38,929 nt of DNA from Pseudodesulfovibrio alkaliphilus (GTDB taxonomy: Bacteria > Desulfobacterota > Desulfovibrionia > Desulfovibrionales > Desulfovibrionaceae), in NCBI RefSeq assembly GCF_009729555.1, contig NZ_WODC01000013.1:1-38929 (forward strand), written 5' to 3'. This document shows, in pieces, positions 17,093-25,720 of this stretch. How positions within the stretch are numbered: the first letter of the stretch is position 1; the number at the start of each line of letters is the position of its first letter. The notes under the pieces were generated by a model. It did no database searches. It was not told the origin of the DNA and saw only the letters and a list, made by a program, of their open reading frames with translations. The translations under genes and the position numbers were made by a program.

Positions 17093-18010
17093 ATGAAATA
17101 CATCACGCTCGGCCTGTTTGTCGCATGCAGCCTGTTGGCTGGCGGCTGCACAGCCGCCCGGCAGAACGCGGCCACTACCGAGGCGAGCACCGAATGGCGC
17201 ATCAAGAGCCTTGAGGAAAGTTTTTTGAATTTTCGCGAGGAGCAGCGCAGACAGGCGGATGTGAACGCCGAGACAGCCGAGGCCATGGACCGGCGGCTGG
17301 CTTCCATTGAGGCCGATCTGGCTGTGCTTCGGGGCGGCGAGGTGGTTGTTCCTGCCTCCGGCAGGACCGTTCCATCAGGGACGGACGAGTCCCATGGACA
17401 TATCTCCGAACCGGACGATATTGTGCCCGAGGGTGAGGGATGGGTGAGCGATGCGCCTTTGGCCGAGGCATCCCCCATGCCCCCTGTCGCCGAGAGCGAT
17501 GAGGACAAACCATGGGCCACGGTGCCCGGCCCTCCTGCCGTCATCCCCGAACCCACGGTCATTGAGCGGCCAGCCGCTCCAAGCGCTGCCAAGACTCCGG
17601 CGCGGACTCCGTCACGGTCCCAGGCTCCTGTTGCGGGTGCCCAAGCCCTGTACGACGCCGCGCTGGCCAAGTACAACAGTGGCGATTTCGTTGGTTCGCG
17701 CACCGCTTTTGACGAATTTCTCGCAAAGTATCCCAATCATGCGCTGGCTCCCAACTCCCTGTATTGGAAGGGGGAAACCTACTATTCCCAAAAGGACTAC
17801 GCTCAGGCCATTCTGACTTTTCGCGAGGTCACCAGTAGGTTTCCCAAGCATGCCAAGGCGGCCTCGGCCCTGCTCAAGACAGGCATGTCCTATGACCGGG
17901 TGGGGGACCGGGACAATGCGGTGTTTTATCTCCGTGCATTGATTGAGGATTTTCCCGCATCCGCGCCCGCCGCGCTGGGGCGTAGAGAACTGAGCCGCCT
18001 GGGAGGGTGA
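17093..18010 (+). CDS. YbgF/CpoB-like lipoprotein with coiled coil and TPR
   Basis: The 305-residue precursor begins MKYITLGLFVACSLLAGGC, a lipoprotein signal peptide with lipobox cysteine C19, so the mature protein is probably anchored to a membrane facing the periplasm. A charged coiled coil follows (about residues 36-82), then a Pro/Ala/Glu-rich linker to about 180. A C-terminal TPR region (about 188-300) has LYDAALAKYNSGDF, SLYWKGETYYSQKDYAQAI and LLKTGMSYDRVGD, like CpoB/YbgF, which links the Tol system to cell-wall synthesis during division. No tol or pal gene is nearby, so that role is inferred. GGAG precedes the ATG at 17093. dprA follows after 79 bases. Confidence 0.8.
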   Translation: MKYITLGLFVACSLLAGGCTAARQNAATTEASTEWRIKSLEESFLNFREEQRRQADVNAETAEAMDRRLASIEADLAVLRGGEVVVPASGRTVPSGTDESHGHISEPDDIVPEGEGWVSDAPLAEASPMPPVAESDEDKPWATVPGPPAVIPEPTVIERPAAPSAAKTPARTPSRSQAPVAGAQALYDAALAKYNSGDFVGSRTAFDEFLAKYPNHALAPNSLYWKGETYYSQKDYAQAILTFREVTSRFPKHAKAASALLKTGMSYDRVGDRDNAVFYLRALIEDFPASAPAALGRRELSRLGG

Positions 18011-18089
18011 TTCCTCGATTTCATCGTCATCCGGCTGAAGCGGCGCCCGGCTGCGCGGTTTCGGCTCGTCGCGGCCGGAGGGCGCGTCC

Positions 18090-19412
18090 ATGGATCAAGA
18101 CAAGGAATACTTCGCCTGCCTCGCTCTGCGGCACACCCCGCGCCTTGGTCCCAAGGTCTGGAAATCCCTGTTTTCGCATTATTCATCGGCGTTCGAGACG
18201 GTCCAGTCGGCCAAGTCATGGCCCGGACTGGAACTTGCCTCAAGACCTCTGGCCAGGGACTGCGCGGCTGAAGTCTGGCGCACCGCTGCCGAGGAGGAAT
18301 ACCGCGCTGCCCGTCGGGCAAACATGCGGGTCATCACCTGGTTTGATTCTTTGTACCCGGCAGCCCTCAGGGAGATCGACGATCCGCCTTGTCTGCTCTA
18401 TGTCAGTGGCGATGTTTCTCTCCTGGCCAATCCAGGAGTGGCGGTGGTGGGTGCGCGCGAGTGCACGGCCATGGGCCTTGAGGCCACACGGCGCATCAGC
18501 GCCCGGCTTTCCCGCATAGGCATCACAATAGTCTCCGGGTTGGCTCTGGGCATTGACAGGCAGGCGCATTTGGGCGGGCTGTCCGGCCTTGGCAGCTCCA
18601 TCGCCGTACTCGGCTGCGGGCTGGATGTGGACTATCCCTATGACAATCTTGATGTCAGACGCGCCCTGGACGAGAAAGGACTGGTTGTCACAGAATTCGG
18701 TCCGGGCGTCACTCCCCGGGCAGGGAATTTTCCCTTCCGCAACCGGATCATCAGCGCACTGTCTCTGGGCGTGCTTGTGGCCGAGGCAGCTCACAACAGC
18801 GGAAGCCTGATCACCGCCCGACTGGCCGCCGAGCAGGGGCGCGAGGTGTTTGCCCTCCCTGGCCCCCTTGGACAACCCTCTTTCACCGGCTGCCATCGAC
18901 TCATCAAGCAGGGGGCCGCCCTGGTGGAAGACGCCGAGGACATCGTTCATATCCTGCGCTTCGATTTCGCCAGGGAACTGGCCCACATCCCGGACCTCGA
19001 ACCCGATGAAACCGTTGTTGACGGGGCTGGCGGCGGCAATGCCTCCGGGCCCGGAAAAAAGGGCAGGAAGCGCAAGGATTCGACGGCCGGAAAGCCAGAA
19101 CGTCAAGTCCATGAAGGGCAGGAAGCGGGAGCGGCCCGCCCGCGCAGACGGACCGGACCCGACTGGCGTACCGACGCCTCGCTCGGCGTCGAGGAGCGTC
19201 AGCTTATGGAGGTGCTCGACGGTACCGACAGGATGCACATAGATACTCTGGGGCGGACCCTGGGCTGGGATTCCCCCCGGGTCAGCCGGGTGCTGCTCGT
19301 GCTTGAGGTCCGAGGGATCGTTCATCAACTGCCCGGCATGTGGTATCTGGCCAGGGAGGGCGGGTCGGACAACCTGTCGTCCGACCGGGCCGGTGTTGGT
19401 GAAGAAGCGTGA
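18090..19412 (+). CDS. dprA: DNA-processing protein DprA
   Basis: DprA binds incoming single-stranded DNA and loads RecA during natural transformation; homologues are also kept by non-transforming bacteria. The 440-residue product has an N-terminal helical/SAM-like domain, then the Rossmann-fold DprA core (about residues 90-300) with VAVVGARECTAMG, VSGLALGIDRQAH, VLGCGLDVDYP and GNFPFRNRIISAL. A basic linker (about 315-355) leads to a C-terminal winged-helix domain (HIDTLGRTLGWDSPRVSRVL), as in full-length DprA. The ATG at 18090 lies 9 bases after a GGAGG element. It begins the plus-strand run that leads to xerC. Confidence 0.96.
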   Translation: MDQDKEYFACLALRHTPRLGPKVWKSLFSHYSSAFETVQSAKSWPGLELASRPLARDCAAEVWRTAAEEEYRAARRANMRVITWFDSLYPAALREIDDPPCLLYVSGDVSLLANPGVAVVGARECTAMGLEATRRISARLSRIGITIVSGLALGIDRQAHLGGLSGLGSSIAVLGCGLDVDYPYDNLDVRRALDEKGLVVTEFGPGVTPRAGNFPFRNRIISALSLGVLVAEAAHNSGSLITARLAAEQGREVFALPGPLGQPSFTGCHRLIKQGAALVEDAEDIVHILRFDFARELAHIPDLEPDETVVDGAGGGNASGPGKKGRKRKDSTAGKPERQVHEGQEAGAARPRRRTGPDWRTDASLGVEERQLMEVLDGTDRMHIDTLGRTLGWDSPRVSRVLLVLEVRGIVHQLPGMWYLAREGGSDNLSSDRAGVGEEA

Positions 19413-19527
19413 GCGCCCTCAGGCTTTTTTCGACCGCCATGGCGCACGGGCTTGAGGCTGTGGGGTCGGCCGTGTACACTGGGGCGTCCCGAGGGGTGGG
19501 AGTATCACGCATACGAGGCCGTTATTC

Positions 19528-19917
19528 ATGCAGAAAATACCAATAGACCTGGCCCGGCCCGGCATGAAGCTGGCCCGTCCCGTGCTCAAGGACGGCGGCA
19601 TGGTTATCATGGCCGAGGGCATGGAGCTGTCCGACAGCCTCATTGCCCGGCTTGCTGCCATGAAGATCGACCGCATCACCGTGGAGGGCCAACCAGTGGA
19701 TCTGGGCGGTGCGGGGGCGGGCACCCGGTACGCCGAGCGCGTTCTGCGGCTTGAGACGCTGTTTCGTCGTTACGGCGAGGACAAGTGGATGGTCCGGGTC
19801 AAGGAGCGCATGGTTCGCTATTTTCGTATCAAGGCCGCGGCTCAGGAGGCCCGAATGAAGGCTGGGCAAAGTGAAGCGGCATCGAAGGATCGCGACGCGG
19901 CAGGAGTCGGGGAATGA
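19528..19917 (+). CDS. Small protein of unknown function coupled to the HDOD gene
   Basis: The 129-residue product starts MQKIPIDLARPGMKLARPVL, a beta-rich segment resembling the short domain found at the N-terminus of some HD-GYP and HDOD signalling proteins; this resemblance is from memory and not verified. A helical, Arg/Lys-rich C-terminus follows (about residues 65-115). No catalytic motif is visible. GAGG lies about 9 bases before the ATG. The stop overlaps the HDOD gene start by four bases (ATGA), so translation is coupled and a functional partnership with the HDOD protein is likely. Confidence 0.7.
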   Translation: MQKIPIDLARPGMKLARPVLKDGGMVIMAEGMELSDSLIARLAAMKIDRITVEGQPVDLGGAGAGTRYAERVLRLETLFRRYGEDKWMVRVKERMVRYFRIKAAAQEARMKAGQSEAASKDRDAAGVGE

Positions 19918-20756
19918 GCATGGACGACGACCTCAAGACCAGTGTGCGGGGCGAGATTCTCCAGGTGGCCGATCTGCCGACCTTGCCCGATGTTTTGGAA
20001 GAAGTGACCCGTCTCGTCGAGGACCCCGACGCCTCCACAGAGGCCATCGCCAAGGTCATCTCACGCGATCAGGTTCTCTCGGCCAAGGTGCTCAAGATGG
20101 TCAACTCGCCCATATACGGATTCCCCGGCCGTATCAGTTCCATTCAGCACGCCCTGGTCCTGCTCGGTTTCAATGTCATCCGGGGCATCATCATCTCCAC
20201 TTCGGTCTTCGACATGATGGTTCAGAACATGAAGGGGCTGTGGGAGCACAGTCTCGGCTGCGCCACGGCCTGCAACATCATTGCCCGCCGGGCCGGATTC
20301 GAAGACCCCGAGGAATACGCCGTTGCCGGGCTGCTGCACGACCTGGGCAAAGTGGTCACAGCGGTTCAACTGCCCGACTTGCATGGTGCCATTCTTTCCA
20401 CGGTCCGAGATAAGGATGTGACCTATCTCCAGGCCGAGAAGGATGTGATGGGCTTTGGCCACGACCGCATCAACGCCTGGCTGGCCCGCCACTGGGGGCT
20501 GCCCCCCAACATCCGCGAGGCCATGGCCCGCCATCACGCGCCGCAACTGGCAGAGTTTTACAAACCCATGGCCTGCGTGGTCCACCTGGGCGACTTTCTG
20601 GTGCGTCTTTTCGAGTTCGGCAACTCCGGCGACGACCAGACCGCCTATCTGCGGCCCGAGGCCCTGCTGGAACTCAACTTCAAGATGTCCGATCTCGACA
20701 AGGTCATGGACGAGATGGCCGAGCAGTTCATTGAGGTTTCGGACGTGACCTTCTAG
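19914..20756 (+). CDS. HDOD-domain protein
   Basis: The 280-residue product is a single HDOD domain spanning most of the chain (about residues 15-215). Its hallmarks are LPTLPDVLEEVTRLVEDPD, VLSAKVLKMVNSPIYGF, ISSIQHALVLLGFNVIRGII and the HD signature LLHDLGK (H142-D143). HDOD domains are related to HD hydrolases but mostly act as regulatory or scaffolding modules in signalling; enzymatic activity is not implied. It overlaps the small gene before it by four bases and is followed by the receiver-GGDEF gene after 45 bases. This suggests a c-di-GMP or stress-signalling subset in the dprA-xerC run. Confidence 0.9.
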   Translation: MSMDDDLKTSVRGEILQVADLPTLPDVLEEVTRLVEDPDASTEAIAKVISRDQVLSAKVLKMVNSPIYGFPGRISSIQHALVLLGFNVIRGIIISTSVFDMMVQNMKGLWEHSLGCATACNIIARRAGFEDPEEYAVAGLLHDLGKVVTAVQLPDLHGAILSTVRDKDVTYLQAEKDVMGFGHDRINAWLARHWGLPPNIREAMARHHAPQLAEFYKPMACVVHLGDFLVRLFEFGNSGDDQTAYLRPEALLELNFKMSDLDKVMDEMAEQFIEVSDVTF

Positions 20757-20801
20757 CCGTTTTCGGACAGATGGAGCGGGTCTCTTCCTTTGACGGGAAG
20801 G

Positions 20802-21788
20802 ATGACCGATGCTAGGTTCGCTCTCATGATCGAGTCTCTGGAGAAGTCCCTGTTCACGCGCAGGCAGACCGCGTTTCTGCTCTCGCCCGACGTATCGCTG
20901 GCGGCCATGCTCCGTTCCCTGTGGCCGCCGGATGTCCTCGGCTTTACGGTCTTCGAGAAGGGCGGCAGGGCCATTGAACACCTGTTTACCGATCCGCCCG
21001 ACCTGCTCATCGTGGACAACCGCCTGACCGATATTCCGGCCACCGAAGTGGCCAATCTGGTCAAGAGCGAAAATGTCTACCGCCAGTTGCCCGTGGTCAT
21101 GTGCGTGGACCCGGTGGACGTGGAGACACCCTGGAACTGGAACCTCATCGAAGTGGACGATTTTCTGGTACGTCCTTTTAACCCTTCAGAAGTGCGCGAC
21201 CGCATCAACCTGACCCTATGTCGGGCCATGCGGGCACTTGATGCCAACCCGCTTTCCAAGCTGCCGGGCAACACCTCCATCATCCAGCGTATCCAGCAGC
21301 TCATCGAGACCGGGGAGGACTTTGCCCTGGCCTACTGCGATCTCGACTATTTCAAGTCCTACAACGACAAGTACGGATTCTCCCGAGGCGACGAGGTGCT
21401 GATGATGACGGCCCGGCTCATCGTCAACACCATCCGCAGCTATCACGGCATCATGAGCTTCGTGGGCCATGTCGGCGGTGACGACTTTGTCTTTATCCTG
21501 CCCCCGGACAAGGTTGAGGACGCCTGTCAGCGAATCATCGCCGCCTTTGACGACATTGTCCCCCATTTCTACGACCCTGATGACCGCAAGCAAGGCGCCA
21601 TCACCTCGGTGGATCGAGAGGGAAAGGCCCGTGTTTTTCCTCTCATGGCCGTGTCCATCGCTGTGGTGGTCAATACCGGAGGGCGGCTTACCCACTACGG
21701 CGAGGTCTCGTCCATCGCCATGGGCCTGAAAAAGAAAGCCAAGGAAAACCCGAGGAGCTGCTATGTCATCGACCGGCGGCAAGGCTAG
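20802..21788 (+). CDS. Receiver-like plus GGDEF-domain protein, degenerate signature
   Basis: The 328-residue product has an N-terminal receiver-like domain (about residues 20-140) with a recognisable phosphoacceptor region DLLIVDN, but only one acidic residue at the first strand (LLSPDVSL) and Arg for the conserved Lys (FLVRPF). The C-terminal GGDEF domain (about 150-325) has GGDDF at 225-229 in place of GGDEF/GGEEF and lacks an upstream RxxD inhibitory site. It may be a weak or inactive diguanylate cyclase or a c-di-GMP/GTP sensor. The start is uncertain: ATG at 20802 has a purine-rich tract directly against it, and ATG at 20826 has AGG 9 bases upstream. The 3' end overlaps xerC by 26 bases. 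Confidence 0.82.
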   Translation: MTDARFALMIESLEKSLFTRRQTAFLLSPDVSLAAMLRSLWPPDVLGFTVFEKGGRAIEHLFTDPPDLLIVDNRLTDIPATEVANLVKSENVYRQLPVVMCVDPVDVETPWNWNLIEVDDFLVRPFNPSEVRDRINLTLCRAMRALDANPLSKLPGNTSIIQRIQQLIETGEDFALAYCDLDYFKSYNDKYGFSRGDEVLMMTARLIVNTIRSYHGIMSFVGHVGGDDFVFILPPDKVEDACQRIIAAFDDIVPHFYDPDDRKQGAITSVDREGKARVFPLMAVSIAVVVNTGGRLTHYGEVSSIAMGLKKKAKENPRSCYVIDRRQG

Positions 21789-22791
21789 CGGGGCAAGACG
21801 CAGCGCCAAGCCCGGCGGCGAGATGCTGCGCGGTTTTTTGGCTCATCTGGCGGTGGAAAAGGGGTATTCCGACGCCACCATCCGTTCTTACGGAACAGAT
21901 ATTGAGCAGTTCGGCGATTTTTTGAAGCGCTCCAAGCACTCCCTGGAGAAGCCGGAGCGCATCACCCGCGATCAGGTGCGCGCTTTCCTGGCAGAGTTGC
22001 ACCGCTTGCGTCTGACCAAGACCTCCATGGGGCGCAAGCTCTCCAGTTTGCGGTCTTATTTTCGCTACTTGCTGCGCCATCGAATGATCAGTACGGACCC
22101 CACGGCCACGGTTCGCAATCCCAAACAGGAAAAACGCCATCCCCAGGTGCTCAACGTGGACCAGGCTGTGGGCATGATGGAGGCTGCCCTCGAGCCCGAT
22201 CCCGAGGGGCTGCGCGATCTGGCTCTGGCCGAGGTACTCTATGGTTCGGGGCTGCGTATCAGCGAGGCTGTGGGGCTTGATCTCAACGACGTGGACTCCG
22301 ATGTCCTTCGCGTCACGGGCAAGGGGTCCAAGGAGCGCATCGTGCCCTTGAGCGGGGCGGCGGTGAAGCGCATCAGGCGCTACCTCGAACAACGCCACGC
22401 CCTGATCGGGGACAACTACGCCGAGCAGGCGCTGTTCCTGAGCGTTCGCTCAGGCAAGCGCCTCAACCGGCGTCAGGCCAACCGCATTGTGGCCAAGCTC
22501 GGGGCATTGGCCGGATTGCCCAAGGACGTGCATCCGCATATGCTCCGCCACAGCTTCGCCACCCACATGCTTGAGGCCGGGGCCGATCTGCGCAGCGTGC
22601 AGGAGTTGCTCGGTCATGAGCGGTTGACCACCACCCAGCGCTATACGCATCTGGACATGCGCCACATCATGCAGGTATACGACCAGGCGCACCCACGGGC
22701 CAAAGAGGATGGCGCGGGGGCGAAGCAGACACCACAGCATGGAGAAGACGATGGAAAACCCGATGGTCCTTCTGGAAACCCCGGAAGGTGA
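21763..22791 (+). CDS. xerC: Tyrosine recombinase XerC/XerD
   Basis: Xer recombinases resolve chromosome dimers at dif. The 342-residue product has an N-terminal core-binding domain (about residues 20-115: LAVEKGYSDATIRSYGTDIE) and a catalytic domain with all active-site residues: R165 (GLRISE), K187 (GKGSKER), H259 and R262 (HMLRHSF), H285 (LGHERL) and Y294 (RYTHL). A 20-residue N-terminal and a 30-residue C-terminal tail extend beyond the usual ~300 residues. GAGGAG precedes the ATG at 21763. It overlaps the GGDEF gene by 26 bases and the cyclophilin by 41. XerC versus XerD cannot be separated by eye. Confidence 0.93.
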   Translation: MSSTGGKASGARRSAKPGGEMLRGFLAHLAVEKGYSDATIRSYGTDIEQFGDFLKRSKHSLEKPERITRDQVRAFLAELHRLRLTKTSMGRKLSSLRSYFRYLLRHRMISTDPTATVRNPKQEKRHPQVLNVDQAVGMMEAALEPDPEGLRDLALAEVLYGSGLRISEAVGLDLNDVDSDVLRVTGKGSKERIVPLSGAAVKRIRRYLEQRHALIGDNYAEQALFLSVRSGKRLNRRQANRIVAKLGALAGLPKDVHPHMLRHSFATHMLEAGADLRSVQELLGHERLTTTQRYTHLDMRHIMQVYDQAHPRAKEDGAGAKQTPQHGEDDGKPDGPSGNPGR

Positions 22792-23257
22792 GATACTGAT
22801 TGAGTTGTTTGCCGACAAGGCGCCCGGAACCGTGGCGAACTTTCTCTCCTATGTGGATGACAAGTTCTACGACGGCACCCTGTTTCATCGCGTGATCAAG
22901 GGATTCATGATCCAGGGCGGCGGGCTGACCTTTTCCATGGCCGAAAAGCCTACGCGGGACCCGATCCCCAACGAGGCGGCCAATGGGCTGAAGAACGTGG
23001 CCGGGACCGTGGCCGTGGCCCGCACTGCCGATCCGCACAGTGGCACCTCCCAGTTTTTCATCAACGTGGACGACAACCCGGACCTGGACCACTCCGGCAA
23101 AGAGGACGAGAAATACGGGTACTGCGTGTTCGGCGAGGTGGTGGACGGCATGGACGTGGCCGTGAAGATCAGCAAGGCCAAAACCCGCAGCTACCAGGGG
23201 TTCGACGATGTCCCCGTGGACCCCGTGTCCATTATCACGGCCCGCCGTTTCGAGTAG
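22751..23257 (+). CDS. Peptidyl-prolyl cis-trans isomerase, cyclophilin type
   Basis: The 168-residue product is a single cyclophilin domain that catalyses proline isomerisation during protein folding. Hallmarks are the catalytic FHRVIKGFMIQGG segment, GTSQFFIN, and the late YCVFGEVVDGMDV. No signal peptide is present, so it is cytoplasmic, like E. coli PpiB (164 residues). The substrate pocket is complete by eye. The ATG at 22751 is preferred because GGAG lies 6 bases upstream; longer in-frame starts lie inside the xerC coding sequence. It overlaps xerC by 41 bases. A strong bidirectional terminator follows at 23280. Confidence 0.93.
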   Translation: MENPMVLLETPEGEILIELFADKAPGTVANFLSYVDDKFYDGTLFHRVIKGFMIQGGGLTFSMAEKPTRDPIPNEAANGLKNVAGTVAVARTADPHSGTSQFFINVDDNPDLDHSGKEDEKYGYCVFGEVVDGMDVAVKISKAKTRSYQGFDDVPVDPVSIITARRFE

Positions 23258-23279
23258 TCCGGCCTTATTTGGCAATGCA

Positions 23280-23311
23280 GAAAAAGACCTCCGATGGCGG
23301 AGGTCTTTTTC
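23280..23311. terminator. Bidirectional terminator between convergent genes
   Basis: A perfect 14-bp stem (GAAAAAGACCTCCG / CGGAGGTCTTTTTC) with a 4-base loop has A-rich 5' and T-rich 3' arms. It can terminate the cyclophilin transcript on the plus strand and the nitronate monooxygenase transcript on the minus strand. Confidence 0.9.
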
Positions 23312-23333
23312 TGTTTTATCAGGTCGAGGAGGA

Positions 23334-24434
23334 TTATTTGCGAAAGCGCTCGAACTCGTCCTTGAGGGAGTTCATGAGTTCTTTGACCGTGACGATCTTG
23401 TCGACAAGGTAGGCGTTGGCCCCGGCAAAGGCGAAGCCGTTCTTGAGCTTGCCCTTGTAGGCGTTCACCAGTGCCTGGGCGATGCAGTAGGGGGATTTGT
23501 CCTCGGCGCAGCTGTGCAGGCATTTGTGGACGCACTTTCTGGGGTGCTTCAGTCCGGTGGACACGGCGTCGAGAAAACTGTTCTTCAAAGCCCGGCCGGG
23601 CATGCCCACCGGACTCTTGATGATGGTCACATCCTCTTGCCTGGCCTCGATGTAGGCCCGTTTGAAGCGCTCGTCCGCGTCGCACTCATGGGTGGCCACG
23701 AAGCGGGTGCCCATTTGGACGCCGGAAGCGCCCATCTCCAGAAAGCGGGCGATATCCTCGCCTGTGTACACTCCGCCTGCCGCTATGACGGGAATTTCCT
23801 TGTGGTGTTGCTCGCGGTAGGGGGTGACCGCTTCAATGACTTCGGAGACGAGCTTTTCCAGTTGGTAGTCCGGGTCGTCAAGCTGTTCGGCCTTGAAGCC
23901 GAGGTGGCCTCCCGCCTTGGGCCCTTCGACCACGAATCCGTCAGGCAGGTAGCCGAATTTGTTGAGCCATTTGCGGCAGAGAATGCCTGCCGCACGGCCC
24001 GAGGAGACGATGGGCACCAGTTTGGTGCGCATGTCTTCCTTGAGTTCCTGCGACACGTCGCGCAGATATCCGGGCAGATCAAGGGGCAGCCCAGCTCCCG
24101 AGATGATGACATCCACGCGCTCGCGCAGGGAAGTGCGGACCATGTCGCCGTAGTTGGTCAGAGCGCACATGATGTTCACGCCCAGCAAGCCATCGGTCAT
24201 CTTGGCCCTGGCCTTGCGGATCTCGTCGATGAGCCCGCGCCGGTCGGCGCCCTCGGGGTCTTTGGCGCGCTTTGGGTCGCGCATGCCGATCATGGATGTG
24301 GCGATAACGCCGACTCCGCCCTCGTTGGCCACGGCGCTCGCCAAGCCTGAAAGGGATATGCCGACCCCCATGCCTCCCTGGATTATGGGAAGCCGGGCGG
24401 TCAACTCACCGAATTTAAGATTCGGAAGTGCCAT
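23334..24434 (-). CDS. Nitronate monooxygenase-like FMN enzyme
   Basis: The 366-residue product is a TIM-barrel flavoprotein of the 2-nitropropane dioxygenase/nitronate monooxygenase family. Hallmarks are LPIIQGGMGVGIS near the N-terminus, GAGLP (about residue 113), the FMN-phosphate region VEGPKAGGHLG, IPVIAAGGVYTGEDIARF and GASGVQMGTRFVAT. The C-terminal part carries four cysteines, C301, C305, C309 and C317 (Cx3Cx3Cx7C), which could bind metal or be redox active. The physiological substrate is unknown; related enzymes also serve in enoyl-ACP reduction (FabK). GAGG precedes the ATG at 24434. It is separated from the LhgO-like gene upstream by 84 bases. Confidence 0.87.
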   Translation of the reverse strand: MALPNLKFGELTARLPIIQGGMGVGISLSGLASAVANEGGVGVIATSMIGMRDPKRAKDPEGADRRGLIDEIRKARAKMTDGLLGVNIMCALTNYGDMVRTSLRERVDVIISGAGLPLDLPGYLRDVSQELKEDMRTKLVPIVSSGRAAGILCRKWLNKFGYLPDGFVVEGPKAGGHLGFKAEQLDDPDYQLEKLVSEVIEAVTPYREQHHKEIPVIAAGGVYTGEDIARFLEMGASGVQMGTRFVATHECDADERFKRAYIEARQEDVTIIKSPVGMPGRALKNSFLDAVSTGLKHPRKCVHKCLHSCAEDKSPYCIAQALVNAYKGKLKNGFAFAGANAYLVDKIVTVKELMNSLKDEFERFRK

Positions 24435-24518
24435 TGTGGATACCTCGCAAGTCGCTGGTGGAAGAAAGCGGGAAAATTATGTGCATGTTTTCTTAAGCAA
24501 GTCAAGAAAAGTCGGGTT

Positions 24519-25715
24519 TCATGAAGTGACATGCTCCTGCACCACCAGTTCCGCAAAGCGCATGGCGCTGGTGAAGGCCGGTGAGATGGCATTGAGGATG
24601 TGCAGGGAGTCCCCGTGGCGCTGGACCATGAAGTCCATGACCAGTTCGGCGGTCTGCATGTTTACCAGTTGCGGACGGATGCCCACTTTGGGACTGGGCA
24701 GGAAGTCGGCCGGGGCAATGTGTCGGACCAGTTTTGCCGCATCGCGGAAGAAATGGCGGAAGAAATATTTGCGCGGCTCTTCAAGGGCCACGGCCCGGAA
24801 TTTTTCGTTCTTCAGGAACATGTGCAGGTCGCGCAGGAGGATGGCCGCGAATTCGCCGTCTATGCCCCGCACTACCCCGTAGTTTTCCCGGCCGAAGGCG
24901 GGGATGGCCGTGGGGCCGACGTATACGTCGCCGTGAACATTGCGGGTGAAGTGGACGCCGAGAAAGGGGTTCTTGATGTTGGGCACCGGATATATGGAGC
25001 CGTTGATCTTGTCCGCCGCAGGTTTTTTCAGGGTGCGGTAGATGCCCTTGAAGGGAAGCAGACGGTAGTTCCCGGCGATGCCGAAGGTGTGGGCCACCCT
25101 GTCGCTGTATGCCCCGGCCGCGTTGATGAACAGGCCGTAGCTGATGTCGCCCTGGCTGGTGTGTACCGCGCCGTTTCTGGGGGAGAGGAACCGGGTGTCG
25201 AAAAAGAAGCGGACCCGTGCGCTTCTTTCCAGTTCCTCGCGCAAGGCTGCGAGGATCGCGCCGGGATCGACGACGGCCGTCAAAGGCGAGTACAAGGCGC
25301 GGCCAGCTGTCCGGGCGTTGGGTTCGAGCTTGGCCAGTGCGGCCTCGTCGAGCATCTCCACTTCGGCCCCGTTGGCCTCGGCGCGTCGTTTGAGTTCGTC
25401 GAGGGTGGCCAGTTCGCTTTCCTCGCGGGCCACAATGACCTTGCCCGATTTGAACAGCGGCAGCTTTCGTTCCTCGCAGTACGACTGCAGACGGCGGCTG
25501 CCCTCCAGGCACAGGCGGGCCTTCATACTGCCCGGGTCGTAGTAGATGCCCGCGTGGAGCACTCCGCTGTTTCGTCCCGAGGCGTGGCGACCCGGCCTGT
25601 CTTCCTTGTCAAAGACGATAATGTCCCGGTACCCCGCTTCCAGCAGTTCGCGGGCGATGGTCAGGCCGATGATTCCGGCTCCGCAGATGACGGCGTCGGC
25701 TGAATAGGTGGACAT
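24519..25715 (-). CDS. lhgO: L-2-hydroxyglutarate oxidase-like FAD oxidoreductase (LhgO)
   Basis: The 398-residue product is a DAO-type FAD oxidoreductase. It begins with the dinucleotide-binding motif GAGIIG (residues 12-17) and continues with HASGRNSGVLHAGIYY, ALYSPLTAVVDPGAI, LFINAAGAYSD and the C-terminal GIRPQLVN, which together match the LhgO/YgaF family. LhgO oxidises L-2-hydroxyglutarate to 2-oxoglutarate and passes electrons to the membrane quinone pool. A substrate other than L-2-hydroxyglutarate is possible. AAGGAAG lies 8 bases before the ATG at 25715, inside the end of a 14-codon ORF that may control it. It follows addB closely. Confidence 0.88.
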   Translation of the reverse strand: MSTYSADAVICGAGIIGLTIARELLEAGYRDIIVFDKEDRPGRHASGRNSGVLHAGIYYDPGSMKARLCLEGSRRLQSYCEERKLPLFKSGKVIVAREESELATLDELKRRAEANGAEVEMLDEAALAKLEPNARTAGRALYSPLTAVVDPGAILAALREELERSARVRFFFDTRFLSPRNGAVHTSQGDISYGLFINAAGAYSDRVAHTFGIAGNYRLLPFKGIYRTLKKPAADKINGSIYPVPNIKNPFLGVHFTRNVHGDVYVGPTAIPAFGRENYGVVRGIDGEFAAILLRDLHMFLKNEKFRAVALEEPRKYFFRHFFRDAAKLVRHIAPADFLPSPKVGIRPQLVNMQTAELVMDFMVQRHGDSLHILNAISPAFTSAMRFAELVVQEHVTS

Positions 25716-25720
25716 TGGTT

